NCBI RefSeq assembly: GCF_003583365.1
Contig: NZ_QXED01000005.1
Span: 620,001-684,000, forward strand
Source of the DNA: Fibrisoma montanum
Lineage (GTDB): Bacteria; Bacteroidota; Bacteroidia; Cytophagales; Spirosomataceae
Length of the DNA stretch: 64,000 bases
Direction: 5' to 3'
In this document: positions 26,020 to 35,768 of the stretch, in pieces
How positions within the stretch are numbered: the first letter of the stretch is position 1
Layout: each line of letters opens with the position of its first letter
Made by a program: the position numbers and the translations under genes
Notes under the pieces: generated by a model
What the model was told of the DNA's origin: nothing
Databases searched by the model: none
Seen by the model: only the letters and a program-made list of their open reading frames with translations

Positions 26020-26877
26020 CTACTTCCCCCGCAACTGCTTCGTGGTTTTCCGGCTGCCGTCGTGGCTCCAGCCGGGAGGGCCGAACAGATAACCTAACGC
26101 GTTGCGTAATGACCCGGCTCTGACTACGTCCCGCACCATGTCGCTCCACTCGTGGAAGGCAATTTTTACGGGGTTGTGTGAGTCAATGTTCTTCGTCAAG
26201 CCGTAGACCGGGCGCTCGTCCTCGCGCTGGAACGTACCGAACAGCCGGTCCCAGATGATCAGAATGCCCGCGTGGTTTTTGTCTAAATAGGCCAGGTTGG
26301 TAGCGTGGTGAACGCGGTGGTGCGAGGGGGTATTAAAGATGAATTCGATGGGAGCCGGCAAGCGGTAGATGAACTCGGTATGAATCCAGAACTGGTACAG
26401 CAAACTGATCGCCTGCATCGTCATGATGGCCGCCGGGTGGAAGCCGAGCAGGGGCAGCCAGATCCAGAACAGGAACGAACCGCTCAGATTCCCCGTCCAG
26501 GTCTGCCGCAGGGCTGTGCCGAGGTTGTATTTCTGCGAGGAGTGGTGCACTACGTGCGAAGCCCAGAAATACCGACTGCCGTGGCTGATCCGATGAAACC
26601 AGTAATAGCTGAAATCGTCGGCGAAAAACAACACGACCCAGGCCCACCACTGCGTCATGTCAATGGTGAACAATCGAAACTGATAAACGAGCGAAAAAGC
26701 ACCAAACACCACCACTTTTCCCACTATGCCGATAACGACATTGCCGATGCCCATGGCGAGGCTACCGGCCGTATCGCGGGCATCGTAGTAATCCTTCTGC
26801 TGTACGGCCGTCGCAATGATCTCGGCCAGCAGTAGGATAACAAAGCCGGGAATGGCGTAGTGAATGAGGTCTTTCAT
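26020..26877 (-). CDS. sterol desaturase / fatty acid hydroxylase family membrane protein
   Basis: 285-residue integral membrane enzyme with several hydrophobic helices in the first 180 residues. It carries the three histidine clusters of the di-iron family: FHRISH, HVVHHSS and HHRVHH. These enzymes use O2 to hydroxylate or desaturate lipids. The bacterial substrate is probably a lipid or hopanoid-type molecule but cannot be read from the sequence. It is divergent from the YfiT-like gene and lies just outside the AT-rich island, with normal composition. Confidence 0.9.
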   Translation of the reverse strand: MKDLIHYAIPGFVILLLAEIIATAVQQKDYYDARDTAGSLAMGIGNVVIGIVGKVVVFGAFSLVYQFRLFTIDMTQWWAWVVLFFADDFSYYWFHRISHGSRYFWASHVVHHSSQKYNLGTALRQTWTGNLSGSFLFWIWLPLLGFHPAAIMTMQAISLLYQFWIHTEFIYRLPAPIEFIFNTPSHHRVHHATNLAYLDKNHAGILIIWDRLFGTFQREDERPVYGLTKNIDSHNPVKIAFHEWSDMVRDVVRAGSLRNALGYLFGPPGWSHDGSRKTTKQLRGK

Positions 26878-26896
26878 AACTCGTCAATGATATGTA

Positions 26897-26904
26897 CAAA
26901 AATA
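26897..26904 (-). promoter_or_regulatory. Bacteroidota -7 box for the sterol desaturase gene
   Basis: Minus-strand TATTTTTG, exact TAnnTTTG, 19 bp before the start codon. A TTG at 26921-26923 lies 16 bp further upstream, near the usual -33 spacing. Confidence 0.6.
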
Positions 26905-27030
26905 ACACATAAAATTACAGCAAGCACACGGCGATTGATCTACGGCTATAATTCTCGAGTACTACATGATAAAGCCCTCTACCGTTCCAGTACGGAACCA
27001 ATTATCTTTACTCGTCATTTCTGCCATTCT

Positions 27031-27564
27031 ATGACTACGCTAACCGATACCGTTCGTTACCCCATTGGTCCCTGGGTTGATAAGGGGACGTATTCCGCCG
27101 ACCTTGTTCAACGGCTTGTTGAGCGCATCAGTATCCTGCCCGAGGAGTACCAGACCGTAGCCGATCGCTGTTCGGACGAGGATCTCCGTCGGCAGTACCG
27201 GGCCGGTAGCTGGACCGTCCAGCAATTGTTTCATCACGTAGCCGACACGCACCTGATGCACTTCATGCGCCTGAAAAACGCACTGAGTACGCCCGAGCCG
27301 ACGATCGGCGTTATTGCCGATGTGAATGCCTGGGCCGCGCTGGATGAAGCCCAGACCGCTCCGATCCAGTCGTCGGTTACGATGCTGCGGGGAACGCACC
27401 AGCGTATTGCGTATCTGGCCGGGCACCTGACTCCGGACCAGCTCGACATTACATATTTTCACCCACCCCGCCAACGTAACCTATCCCTGGCGCAGGCCCT
27501 GGACATCATCGTCTGGCACGCCGAACACCATCTGGGGCATATACGATTGGCAATGAGTCTGTAA
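27031..27564 (+). CDS. YfiT-family DinB-like bacillithiol transferase
   Basis: 177-residue DinB-fold metal protein. I start at ATG 27031 (MTTLTDTVRYPIGPWVDKG); the frame is open from 26860 but the upstream codons overlap the divergent promoter. Metal ligand histidines appear in LFHHVADTH and VWHAEHHLGH. The YfiT group includes putative bacillithiol S-transferases that conjugate the thiol to electrophiles. A near -7 box (TATCTTTA, 27003-27010) is present. It is followed after 31 bp by a GNAT gene on the same strand. Confidence 0.88.
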   Translation: MTTLTDTVRYPIGPWVDKGTYSADLVQRLVERISILPEEYQTVADRCSDEDLRRQYRAGSWTVQQLFHHVADTHLMHFMRLKNALSTPEPTIGVIADVNAWAALDEAQTAPIQSSVTMLRGTHQRIAYLAGHLTPDQLDITYFHPPRQRNLSLAQALDIIVWHAEHHLGHIRLAMSL

Positions 27565-27595
27565 GAGTTTATTAAACCGTTTGTTAGCGTACGCA

Positions 27596-28372
27596 ATGGA
27601 TGATATCGGCCGGCAGGTGCTTCTTAACTTCGACCGGCACGCCCACCTGATTCCGTCCCGGACTGCCGGCATGACCGTCTGGAAATTGCCCGGCCTGACG
27701 GCTGTGGATAGTGGCCTGCCCTGCGATACGTTCAATATCGTGCATGTGCATGATCAGGGGCAACTGCAACCCGCCGACCTCGAAGCTACGGTTCACCAGT
27801 TTGTTGTCCGGCAGTTTCCGTTCTGCGTCTGGATTGATGACCTAAACCTGACCGAGCCGGTGCAGCAGCAGTTGACCCGGCTTGGATTGACCCGGGCCGA
27901 GGTTGAGCCGGGTATGGTGCTCGATCTGGACACCTACAGCCCGGTTGTGGATGACCGTCACCGGAAGGCCCGTATCGCTGCGACCCTTCGCGAGGTCGCT
28001 GATTTCGCCGAGGTTGTGGCTCGGAACTGGACCCCACCCGATCCGAACGTACTGGCCTATTTCTGGAAAACCGCTTTGCACTATCTGGCCCCGGACAACC
28101 GGATTGTCCTGACGATCTACTACGAGAACGAACTACCCGTGTCGGTCATTGAACTGTTCCCGACCGATGATCAGACAATCGGGTTATACTGCCTGGCCAC
28201 GCTGAACGAATACCGTGGCCGGGGTATCGGCACCGCCCTGATGACGTTTGCGTTGAACAAAGCCCGCGAACTGGGTTATAAAACGGCGGTGCTGCAGGCT
28301 TCCGAAGAGGGAATCCGGATCTACGAACGCCTGGGTTTCAGCGTGGTCAACACGTATTATGAGTATCAGTAG
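27596..28372 (+). CDS. GNAT-family N-acetyltransferase
   Basis: 258-residue cytoplasmic protein. ATG at 27596 (MDDIGRQVLLNFDR) is preferred to a TTG five codons upstream. The C-terminal ~90 residues are a GNAT fold with the acetyl-CoA loop NEYRGRGIGTALM and closing motif IRIYERLGF. The N-terminal 130 residues are a degenerate, probably second, GNAT-like half. Acceptor unknown. Likely cotranscribed with the YfiT gene. Confidence 0.86.
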   Translation: MDDIGRQVLLNFDRHAHLIPSRTAGMTVWKLPGLTAVDSGLPCDTFNIVHVHDQGQLQPADLEATVHQFVVRQFPFCVWIDDLNLTEPVQQQLTRLGLTRAEVEPGMVLDLDTYSPVVDDRHRKARIAATLREVADFAEVVARNWTPPDPNVLAYFWKTALHYLAPDNRIVLTIYYENELPVSVIELFPTDDQTIGLYCLATLNEYRGRGIGTALMTFALNKARELGYKTAVLQASEEGIRIYERLGFSVVNTYYEYQ

Positions 28373-28521
28373 CCCGGTCGAAACCAGTTGATTGCCAAAC
28401 CTATGACGTCTTCTATGGCCGTTGGTACATCCTGGTAAACCGAAAGATATTCTAACGAGTTTATAGTTGTTTTCAGAGCAGCAGCCAACTGCGGGGCTGT
28501 TCGTGATTACTTTCACTACGT

Positions 28522-31248
28522 ATGAATACCGGTTTGCGCTCAACGCTGCCTGATCAGACACACTACTTTCAGGACTTGCTGGCCGCTACAACGGCCGCTA
28601 TTGTTCATCTGGAGGCCATTCGCGATGCAACCAGTAAGGTTATTGATTTTCGGTATCGCTTTGTTAATAAGGCCGCTGCCCGCCTGATCGGTGTGCCGTC
28701 GCCTGATGCGCTGATGGGTACGACCTGGTCAGAACGGGTGCCGGAGGCTGGTCGGGCCGACTGGCTGAGTCAGTATACGCGGGTCATCGACAATGGCGAA
28801 TCCATCCGGTATACCCAGGTCACTAACGATACCGGAACGGACCGCTGGACCGACGTAGTCGTATCCCGTTTTGGCGATGGCGTACTGCTGACCCTGCACG
28901 ACTGTACCGATCGCTACCAGGCAGAGCAGGAAAACCAGCAGCGATTGACTCAGCTACAGCGGATAACCGACACGTTGCAGACCAGTATCCACCTGATTCA
29001 TCCATTACGCGATGCCGGGGGGCAGATCGTTGATTTTACGTTTGTTACGGGTAATCCGGCGTTCATCAACCAGTCCAGCCTCGAACAGATCGACTTTATC
29101 GGAAAACCGCTGGCCAGTTTATTTCCGGGTTATAAGACCAGCGGCCTGTTTGACATCTACCGACGCGTGTACGAATCCGGCGAACGGCAGCGGTTTGAGT
29201 TTCACTACGATAACGATGGTCTCGACATCTGGGTGGACGCACAGGTGACTCGCCTGGGTGACGACGTGCTCGTGACCCATACGGACCATACTAAGCTCAA
29301 ACAGGCCGAACTGGCAACGCAGCGGCAGGCCGAACGCCTGAAGTTGGTGACCGACAGCGCCCTTACGGCCATTGCGTTGTATTCGATTGAGCGAGATCCG
29401 GCAACCGGCGAGGTCGTTGATCTGCGCTACGAACTCATCAACGGTCGGGCCGAGCAGATGACCGGCCGAAACGCGGAGGAGCTGGTTGGTCATACGATGC
29501 GGGAGGTGTTTCCCGGAATTGAGAAAAGTGGCATCTGGCTGCAGTACAAACGATTAGCCGAAACAGGCGAAACGCTACGTTTTCAGAACCAGTACGTCTA
29601 CGATGGGTATGATCTGTGGTACGAGGTTCAGGGGGTTCGGGAGAGCGGTTTTATCGTGCTGTCATTTCTGGATATTACCGAACTGAAGCGAGCGCAGGAG
29701 TTTAATCGGCAGCAGACCGATGAGTTCCGGCAGGTGCTGGACAACGCCCTGACGGCCATTTCGCATTTCACGGCCGTCCGCGACGAAAACGGGCAGATCG
29801 TCGATTTTATCTACCAGTCGTTCAACCGAATTTCGGAGCACATAACGGGCCTGAAGGCCGGGCAGGTGGTTGGCCGTCGCATGCTTGAATTATTCCCCGG
29901 CGTCCGTCAGAGCGGGGTGTTTGACCGGTGGGTGCGGTTGGTCGAAACCGGAAACACTGTCCGGTTCCAGGACTATTATCAGCACGATGGATTCGATTTC
30001 TGGTTTGATACGCAGGCGGTTAAATGGGGGGATGGCTTTATTCAGTCCTACGTGGATATCTCCCTCATCAAACAGGCCGAACTGGCGCAGCAAAAACAGG
30101 CTGAACTGCTGAATACGGTGCTGAACGCCACCATGACGTCGGTTGCCTGTTATGAGACCGTGCGCGATGAACAGGGGAGGATCAAGGATTTTCGCTTTGT
30201 GCTGGCCAACCAGAAAACCTGTAACGATCTGGAAACTACACCCGAAGCCCTTTACGGTACATTACTGTCGGAGGTAAATCCGGCGGTGGTTCAGTCGCCC
30301 ATTTTTCAGGAATACATGCAGGTGGTCGAAACGGGCGTACCCTGGGCGAAGGAGCGGCCCTTCCGTGGCCGGTGGTACTACGTATCAGCGGTTAAACTCG
30401 GCGATGGCATGGCCATGTCGTCGGTCGACATCACCGAAATTTATCGGTATCGTCAGCAGATCGAAGCCGCCAACGCAGAGTTGAGCCGCTCCAACGAAAA
30501 CCTGGAGCAGTTTGCCTACGTCGCCAGCCACGACCTGCAGGAACCCCTGCGTAAGATTCAGTCATTCAGTGACGTATTAAAACAGCAGTATGCGCCGGGG
30601 CTCGGCGAACAGGGCGCCGATCTTATTAATCGCATGCAACTCGCTGCTCAGCGGATGTCGGTGCTGATTCGTGATTTGCTGAGTTACTCACGGCTTTCAA
30701 CCCGGAAAGAGCCGTTCCGCCGAGTAGCCCTCAACCAGGTGATTGCCAATGTACTGAGCGATCTGGAAGTAGTTATTCACGACAAACAGGCCACTATTGA
30801 GCTGGTTGACCTGCCAACTGTACCGGGTGACGAACGGCAGCTTCAGCAGTTGTTTCAGAACCTGTTGAGCAACGCGCTGAAGTTTACCCGGTCCGACGAG
30901 CGGGGGGCTCCGATTTCTCCCCGTATCCGGTTTACCTGCGCGCAGATCAATGCCGCATCCCTCCCTGCTGACGCCACAAAGCAATTACTGCCGGTCGATG
31001 TGACTATTGGGGAGCAGCCTCGCCGGTACTGGGCCATTGGTCTGACCGACAATGGTATCGGTTTTGAACAGCACCAGGCCGAACGCATTTTTGGGGCGTT
31101 CCAGCGGTTGTATAGCCGACAGCATTATCCCGGCACGGGCATCGGTCTGGCTATTGTTCGTAAAGTAGCCGAAAACCACAGCGGAGCCGTTGTGGCCGAA
31201 GGAAAACCCGGTCAGGGCGCTGTCTTTACGGTTTATCTGCCTGCATAA
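28522..31248 (+). CDS. five-PAS hybrid-free sensor histidine kinase
   Basis: 908-residue soluble sensor kinase, no membrane segment or receiver domain. Five tandem PAS domains lie at about 14-130, 141-260, 270-392, 400-520 and 528-643. Three of them share a recurring pattern (FPGxxxSGxF/W...ETGxxxRF), which points to internal duplication. HisKA has phospho-acceptor His670 in VASHDLQEPL. HATPase_c has the N box NLLSNALKF (Asn784), G1 LTDNGIGFE and G2 GTGIGLAIV. It resembles phytochrome-like and cyanobacterial PAS kinases. No response regulator is next to it, so the partner is elsewhere. The signal is unknown. It ends at a strong bidirectional terminator facing rho. Confidence 0.93.
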   Translation: MNTGLRSTLPDQTHYFQDLLAATTAAIVHLEAIRDATSKVIDFRYRFVNKAAARLIGVPSPDALMGTTWSERVPEAGRADWLSQYTRVIDNGESIRYTQVTNDTGTDRWTDVVVSRFGDGVLLTLHDCTDRYQAEQENQQRLTQLQRITDTLQTSIHLIHPLRDAGGQIVDFTFVTGNPAFINQSSLEQIDFIGKPLASLFPGYKTSGLFDIYRRVYESGERQRFEFHYDNDGLDIWVDAQVTRLGDDVLVTHTDHTKLKQAELATQRQAERLKLVTDSALTAIALYSIERDPATGEVVDLRYELINGRAEQMTGRNAEELVGHTMREVFPGIEKSGIWLQYKRLAETGETLRFQNQYVYDGYDLWYEVQGVRESGFIVLSFLDITELKRAQEFNRQQTDEFRQVLDNALTAISHFTAVRDENGQIVDFIYQSFNRISEHITGLKAGQVVGRRMLELFPGVRQSGVFDRWVRLVETGNTVRFQDYYQHDGFDFWFDTQAVKWGDGFIQSYVDISLIKQAELAQQKQAELLNTVLNATMTSVACYETVRDEQGRIKDFRFVLANQKTCNDLETTPEALYGTLLSEVNPAVVQSPIFQEYMQVVETGVPWAKERPFRGRWYYVSAVKLGDGMAMSSVDITEIYRYRQQIEAANAELSRSNENLEQFAYVASHDLQEPLRKIQSFSDVLKQQYAPGLGEQGADLINRMQLAAQRMSVLIRDLLSYSRLSTRKEPFRRVALNQVIANVLSDLEVVIHDKQATIELVDLPTVPGDERQLQQLFQNLLSNALKFTRSDERGAPISPRIRFTCAQINAASLPADATKQLLPVDVTIGEQPRRYWAIGLTDNGIGFEQHQAERIFGAFQRLYSRQHYPGTGIGLAIVRKVAENHSGAVVAEGKPGQGAVFTVYLPA

Positions 31249-31250
31249 AC

Positions 31251-31281
31251 AAAAAAGCCTGCCCCAGTGGCAGGCTTTTTT
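31251..31281. terminator. bidirectional terminator between the kinase and rho
   Basis: Perfect stem AAAAAAGCCTGCC / GGCAGGCTTTTTT with a 5-nt loop. It starts 2 bp after the kinase stop and lies 20 bp after the rho stop, so both use it. Confidence 0.93.
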
Positions 31282-31301
31282 ATAGATCGGTGTGCTTCAG
31301 C

Positions 31302-33461
31302 TTACCGGTTCATCGAAATCAGGAATTCTTCGTTGGTTCGCGTGCCTCTCATGCGATCAAGCAGGAAGTCCATTGTTTCCATGGGGTTCATGTCGGCCAT
31401 GTGTTTGCGCAGAATCCAGACGCGTTGCAGCGTTTCCTTGTCCAGCAGCAGGTCTTCCCGGCGCGTACCCGACGCCAGTACGTCCACGGCCGGGAACACG
31501 CGTTTGTTGGCCAGACGGCGGTCGAGCTGGAGTTCCATGTTACCGGTACCCTTAAATTCTTCGAAAATAACTTCGTCCATTTTTGATCCTGTATCGATCA
31601 GGGCCGTGGCGATGATGGTCAGCGAGCCGCCGTTTTCAACGTTCCGGGCCGCTCCGAAGAACCGCTTGGGCCGGTGCAGTGCGTTGGCATCGACACCACC
31701 CGACAGTATCTTACCTGACGATGGCACTACGGTGTTGTAGGCCCGCGCCAGACGCGTAATCGAATCGAGCAGAATCACAACGTCGTGGCCGCATTCGACC
31801 ATCCGTTTGGCTTTTTCCAGTACCATGCTCGACACCTTGACGTGCCGCTCGGCCTGTTCGTCAAACGTGGACGAGATCACCTCGGCGTTCACGCTGCGGG
31901 CCATGTCGGTCACTTCTTCCGGGCGCTCGTCAATCAGCAGAATGATCAGATAAACTTCCGGGTGGTTTTTGGTGATCGAGTTGGCAATCTCCTTGAGCAG
32001 TACCGTCTTACCGGTTTTTGGCTGGGCTACAATCATGCCCCGCTGACCTTTTCCGATTGGCGCAAACAGGTCAAGTACCCGCGATGAATAGTTTTCGGGC
32101 CGGTTGCTGAGCCGGAGCTGCTCTTCCGGAAACAGAGGAGTCAGGTATTCGAACGGAATCCGGTCGCGGATCTCCTCGGTAGTTTTGCCGTTTACGGTCG
32201 ACACCCGCAGGAGAGCGAAGTATTTTTCACCTTCCTTCGGCGGCCGGATTGCACCACGTACCGTATCGCCCGTTTTCAGACCAAACAGCTTGATCTGCGA
32301 CGGTGATACGTAAATATCGTCCGGACTGGCGAGGTAGTTGTAGTCGGCAGAGCGTAGGAACCCGTAGCCGCCGTCCTGCATGATTTCCAGTACGCCTTCG
32401 TTGTCGATGATGCCATCGAATTCACGAATGTGCTGGTTGTATTGCCGCCGAATCCGGTTCTGGTATTCCTGGGCTTCGCGCGACGGCTGGGCGGCTTGCT
32501 GCTGTGGACCAGACGAAGGAGTCGCCGTAGCTTCCGATGAATCCGGAGCTTCCTGGAACGATTCGGTCGATTCTGTTTCGCCAGGTTGCTGCACGGCCAC
32601 GTTAGCTGCGTTATCTTCAGTAATAACCGTTGGGGTCAGGAATTCTTCTTCCGGCTCATGGTGCAGGTTCAGCATGGGCTCATCAGCAACGGGTCGCTGT
32701 GTACGTTGCCGATGACCAGGCCCGGACTCACCTGTCCGATCAATCCGGGGCCGATCGTGACCAGACCGTTCGTTTGTCGGCTGCGCAACGTTCCGGTTGT
32801 CGCGCTGCGTAACCTCGCGTGGTCCGGCATCTCGTTGCCCGGCATCCCGTGGTCCGGCATCCCGGCGTTGGCGCTCGTCGCCCCGTCCGGTTTCCGGCCG
32901 GTTACGTACGCGCTGGCTTGGCCCCTGCGAACGCTCAGGCCGCTGGCCACCTTCCTGAGTAGCCGGGCGATCGTTGCGTGGCTGGGGCTGCTCCTGCTGA
33001 GCCGTCAGGCCGGGATCCTCAACGGGTACTTCATTTTTAGGTTCGGGCAGGCCGTCTTCGGGGGTTGGGGCCGGCAGTTCGGCTGCATCCGCATCGCGCC
33101 GGATGCGATGGCGTGTCCGCTGGCTGTTGTCGCCTTCGGTCTGGCGGGCTGCCGGCTGAGCGTCCGGAGCGGCTGCTTCTGCGGTCGGTTCAGCGTCGGG
33201 TGCCGGAGTGGGAGCGGGCGGGGTGTCGGCCGCAGCCGTCCGGGTTTTCCGACCGCGCCGGGGCGTTTCGGCAACCGGGGTGCGTTCGGCCGGTTCAGCG
33301 CCGTTCGACCCGGCGGGTTCGGGCATGATGGCCTGCTGATCCAGGATCTTATAAATCAGTTCTTTTTTCTGGTATTTGCTGGCGTCGCGAATGCCGAATT
33401 CATCGGCAATGGTCCGAAGCTCCGACAGGAGCTTCAAGTCTAATTCTTCTTTATTGTACAT
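31302..33461 (-). CDS. rho: transcription termination factor Rho with long disordered insert
   Basis: 719-residue hexameric RNA-dependent ATPase; E. coli Rho is 419. The Rho_N domain (1-45, [14 protein letters not shown]...[12 protein letters not shown]) is followed by about 295 residues rich in Pro, Glu, Arg, Gln and Ala (46-340), with a short tandem repeat of [10 protein letters not shown] near 201-216. The cold-shock-type RNA domain starts about 345. The ATPase core has Walker A AQPKTGKT (479-486), the Q-loop region and the catalytic loop [13 protein letters not shown]. Long acidic-basic inserts are known in Bacteroidota Rho and have been reported to drive phase separation in Bacteroides thetaiotaomicron. 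Housekeeping, monocistronic, with a long leader. Confidence 0.97.
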   Translation of the reverse strand: MYNKEELDLKLLSELRTIADEFGIRDASKYQKKELIYKILDQQAIMPEPAGSNGAEPAERTPVAETPRRGRKTRTAAADTPPAPTPAPDAEPTAEAAAPDAQPAARQTEGDNSQRTRHRIRRDADAAELPAPTPEDGLPEPKNEVPVEDPGLTAQQEQPQPRNDRPATQEGGQRPERSQGPSQRVRNRPETGRGDERQRRDAGPRDAGQRDAGPREVTQRDNRNVAQPTNERSGHDRPRIDRTGESGPGHRQRTQRPVADEPMLNLHHEPEEEFLTPTVITEDNAANVAVQQPGETESTESFQEAPDSSEATATPSSGPQQQAAQPSREAQEYQNRIRRQYNQHIREFDGIIDNEGVLEIMQDGGYGFLRSADYNYLASPDDIYVSPSQIKLFGLKTGDTVRGAIRPPKEGEKYFALLRVSTVNGKTTEEIRDRIPFEYLTPLFPEEQLRLSNRPENYSSRVLDLFAPIGKGQRGMIVAQPKTGKTVLLKEIANSITKNHPEVYLIILLIDERPEEVTDMARSVNAEVISSTFDEQAERHVKVSSMVLEKAKRMVECGHDVVILLDSITRLARAYNTVVPSSGKILSGGVDANALHRPKRFFGAARNVENGGSLTIIATALIDTGSKMDEVIFEEFKGTGNMELQLDRRLANKRVFPAVDVLASGTRREDLLLDKETLQRVWILRKHMADMNPMETMDFLLDRMRGTRTNEEFLISMNR

Positions 33462-34090
33462 ACACTTCAGGTCAAAAAACCTTTTTGCCGACAGCGCGGC
33501 TACGTCGATAAGGGGATTGATGGATTAAGAAACGGAAGGCTCGTGGGGCGGGTCGTCTGGCAGGGCATATGCCGGTAGGCCGCAAATCAGCGAGCCAAAG
33601 AAACCATGGATGGTCAACTAAGTGAAAAATAAATAGTCAAAACGTGAACAGGAGTAGTTTGGTTGATCAAACCGAACAGGCGACCCCGCGCCGAATCAGC
33701 TCTTCGCAGACACCCGGTAGGGCTAAGCGCGGTAATCAATAAACGTTTGGAAATCGGACAATCCGCCGTGACTATGAGTCGTCACAGTGGGAAGGGTACT
33801 ATCTGCCGTTAGATTCGGTCAAGGCAAAGATAGAATAACAATCCGGTTTTGTCAAGAAAACGCTTTTCATTGTAAAATGTTTCCATAGTTTGTCAGAAAA
33901 TTAATAAGTCATTGGTGAGCCCGGTGCAATCCGGTAGTTTCTTCTGGACAACTCAAACAAGGGTGGCGTCCGCTTCATAAAATCAAATGTACGTTTCATA
34001 ATAATTCCCTGACGCTTCGTCGGACAGGACCTCGTAGTTCGTGATGACTTTATTGTGATTTGTTGCACAATCAACTCCTGAACACGTACT
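33462..34090. other. long rho leader and spacer, no gene seen
   Basis: 629 bp without a supported gene. The part nearest rho (33462-33818) would be the untranslated rho leader. It includes a short palindrome GGTCAAAAAACC but no clear riboswitch. 33860-34090 carries AT-rich sequence upstream of the next gene. A minus-strand open frame at 33901-34149 overlaps that gene and is not supported. Confidence 0.5.
33825..33855 (-). promoter_or_regulatory. rho promoter
   Basis: Minus-strand TATCTTTG (33825-33832) with TTG at 33853-33855, separated by 20 bp: this matches the TTG-N17-23-TAnnTTTG consensus in both boxes. It predicts a transcript start near 33818 and a leader of roughly 355 nt before rho. 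Confidence 0.75.
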
Positions 34091-35761
34091 ATGAACAACC
34101 TATCTACTTTCCAAATCGTACTGATAGCGGCCGCTACATTGTATGCCACTGCATCACAGGCTCAGAATAACCTCGTTATCACGTCACCGGTGTCTGCAAC
34201 GCCGGGAGCTAACAACACACTAGTCGGGATCAACGCCGGCCGAGTCATAAGTTCCGGCAGCGACAATACGTTTGTGGGTTTTAGTGCTGGCGCCAGCAAT
34301 ACCACGGGTGGATTTAATACGTTTCTCGGACGGCAGGCTGGAGACGCCAACACAACCGGAGCACAGAACACCTTTGTTGGACAAGCCGCGGGTTTTTACA
34401 ATACAGCTGGCCGAAATAATACGTTTTTAGGCTTACAAGCTGGGTTTGAGAATTTGACAGGCAGCGCTAATACGTTCCTTGGCGTTGGGGCTGGAGGCCA
34501 AAACAGTGACGGCTACAGCAACGTTGCTTTAGGTGTTTTTGCCGGATCCTGGAACCGTAATGGCACCAATAATGTGATGATTGGCGATTCGGCAGGTTAT
34601 TTTAGCTTCAGCTCAGGTAACGTCATGGTGGGTAGTAAAGCGGGATATTCCAACCAGAGTGCTACCCAAAACACGTACATAGGCTTTCTGGCGGGATCCA
34701 GTAATCGAGCCAATGCAAATGTGTTCCTTGGTTATCGAGCTGGACAAAAAAATACCGTTGGCCAGTTTAATACGTTCATCGGCGTGCAGACTGGTATGAA
34801 TAACACTACCGGCAACAGTAATTACATGATGGGAACGAACGCGGGGGCAGCTAATACCTCTGGCTCGGGCAACTACTTCCTGGGTGATAACGCCGGGGGC
34901 GGCAACACCGGCGGCTCCTTTAACATCTACATCGGCGCCAATGCGGGTAATGGTACCAATGTCAACGGCGATAACAACCTGGCCATCGGTTTCGAAGCTG
35001 GTCGGGCTAACGTAGCAGGCATCAACAATACGTTCATCGGTTTCCGGGCCGACGCTGGTGCCAACGGGCTGAGCAATGCTACGGCAATTGGTAACAACGC
35101 TAAGGTCAACATCAGCAATGCGGTGGTGCTGGGTAATGGTGCTAACGTAGGCATCGGCAACTCGGCACCCACGGCCCGGCTGCACGTGACGACGGGGGTA
35201 GCCAACCAGTCGGGCGTGCGGTTGGAGAACCTGACAAGTGCATCGCCGGCCACCGCCCTCAACCAGTCCAAATTCTTAACGGTCGATGGGTCGGGCAACG
35301 TCATCCTGGCCAGTACCAACAGTTCTGCCCGTGAAGCGGCATCCGAAAACCTATGGCAGCGCAACGGCCGCTACCTGATCAGCCAGGCCGACAACGCGGT
35401 GATCATCGGCTCAAATGTGAGCAAAACACCGGCGGGCTACCGGCTGTACGTGGAGGAGGGTATCCTGACCGAGAAGGTCAAGGTTGCGGTGAAGAATACC
35501 AGCGAGTGGAGCGACTACGTGTTTGTCGATACATACCGGCTGCGGCCCCTGACTGAAGTAGAACAATTCGTACGGCAGCACAAGCACCTGCCGGGTGTAC
35601 CGTCGGCTGAGCAGGTCGTGAAAGAAGGTGTTGATGTTGGTAAGATGGACGCCAAACTGCTGGAGAAGATTGAGGAGCTTACGTTGTATGTTATCAGCCA
35701 GCAGAAAGAAATAGCAGCTTTACGGGAGCAGGTGTCAACATTGGCAAAAAAACAAAACTGA
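34091..35761 (+). CDS. tail-fibre/YadA-head-like surface protein
   Basis: 556-residue secreted protein. Signal peptide ends near ASQAQ. Residues about 25-330 hold many imperfect repeats of the pattern NTFxGxxAGxxNTTG, which fold into left-handed beta-rolls in adhesin heads and tail fibres. The C-terminal ~110 residues are the common Bacteroidota anchoring module (EVEQFVRQHKHLPGVPSAEQ...KLLEKIEELTLYVI), ending in a coiled coil. A close neighbour, 8 bp downstream, is a T9SS-sorted protein. It probably is an adhesin or matrix component; there is no phage context. Confidence 0.8.
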   Translation: MNNLSTFQIVLIAAATLYATASQAQNNLVITSPVSATPGANNTLVGINAGRVISSGSDNTFVGFSAGASNTTGGFNTFLGRQAGDANTTGAQNTFVGQAAGFYNTAGRNNTFLGLQAGFENLTGSANTFLGVGAGGQNSDGYSNVALGVFAGSWNRNGTNNVMIGDSAGYFSFSSGNVMVGSKAGYSNQSATQNTYIGFLAGSSNRANANVFLGYRAGQKNTVGQFNTFIGVQTGMNNTTGNSNYMMGTNAGAANTSGSGNYFLGDNAGGGNTGGSFNIYIGANAGNGTNVNGDNNLAIGFEAGRANVAGINNTFIGFRADAGANGLSNATAIGNNAKVNISNAVVLGNGANVGIGNSAPTARLHVTTGVANQSGVRLENLTSASPATALNQSKFLTVDGSGNVILASTNSSAREAASENLWQRNGRYLISQADNAVIIGSNVSKTPAGYRLYVEEGILTEKVKVAVKNTSEWSDYVFVDTYRLRPLTEVEQFVRQHKHLPGVPSAEQVVKEGVDVGKMDAKLLEKIEELTLYVISQQKEIAALREQVSTLAKKQN

Positions 35762-35768
35762 TACGCTA

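Noticed and set aside
32586-33443. 285-residue plus-strand frame opposite the rho insert
   Set aside because: Antisense to the disordered, Pro/Arg-rich part of rho. Its composition simply mirrors that bias.
33901-34149. 82-residue minus-strand frame upstream of the tail-fibre-like gene
   Set aside because: It overlaps the real start of that gene and has no recognisable content.
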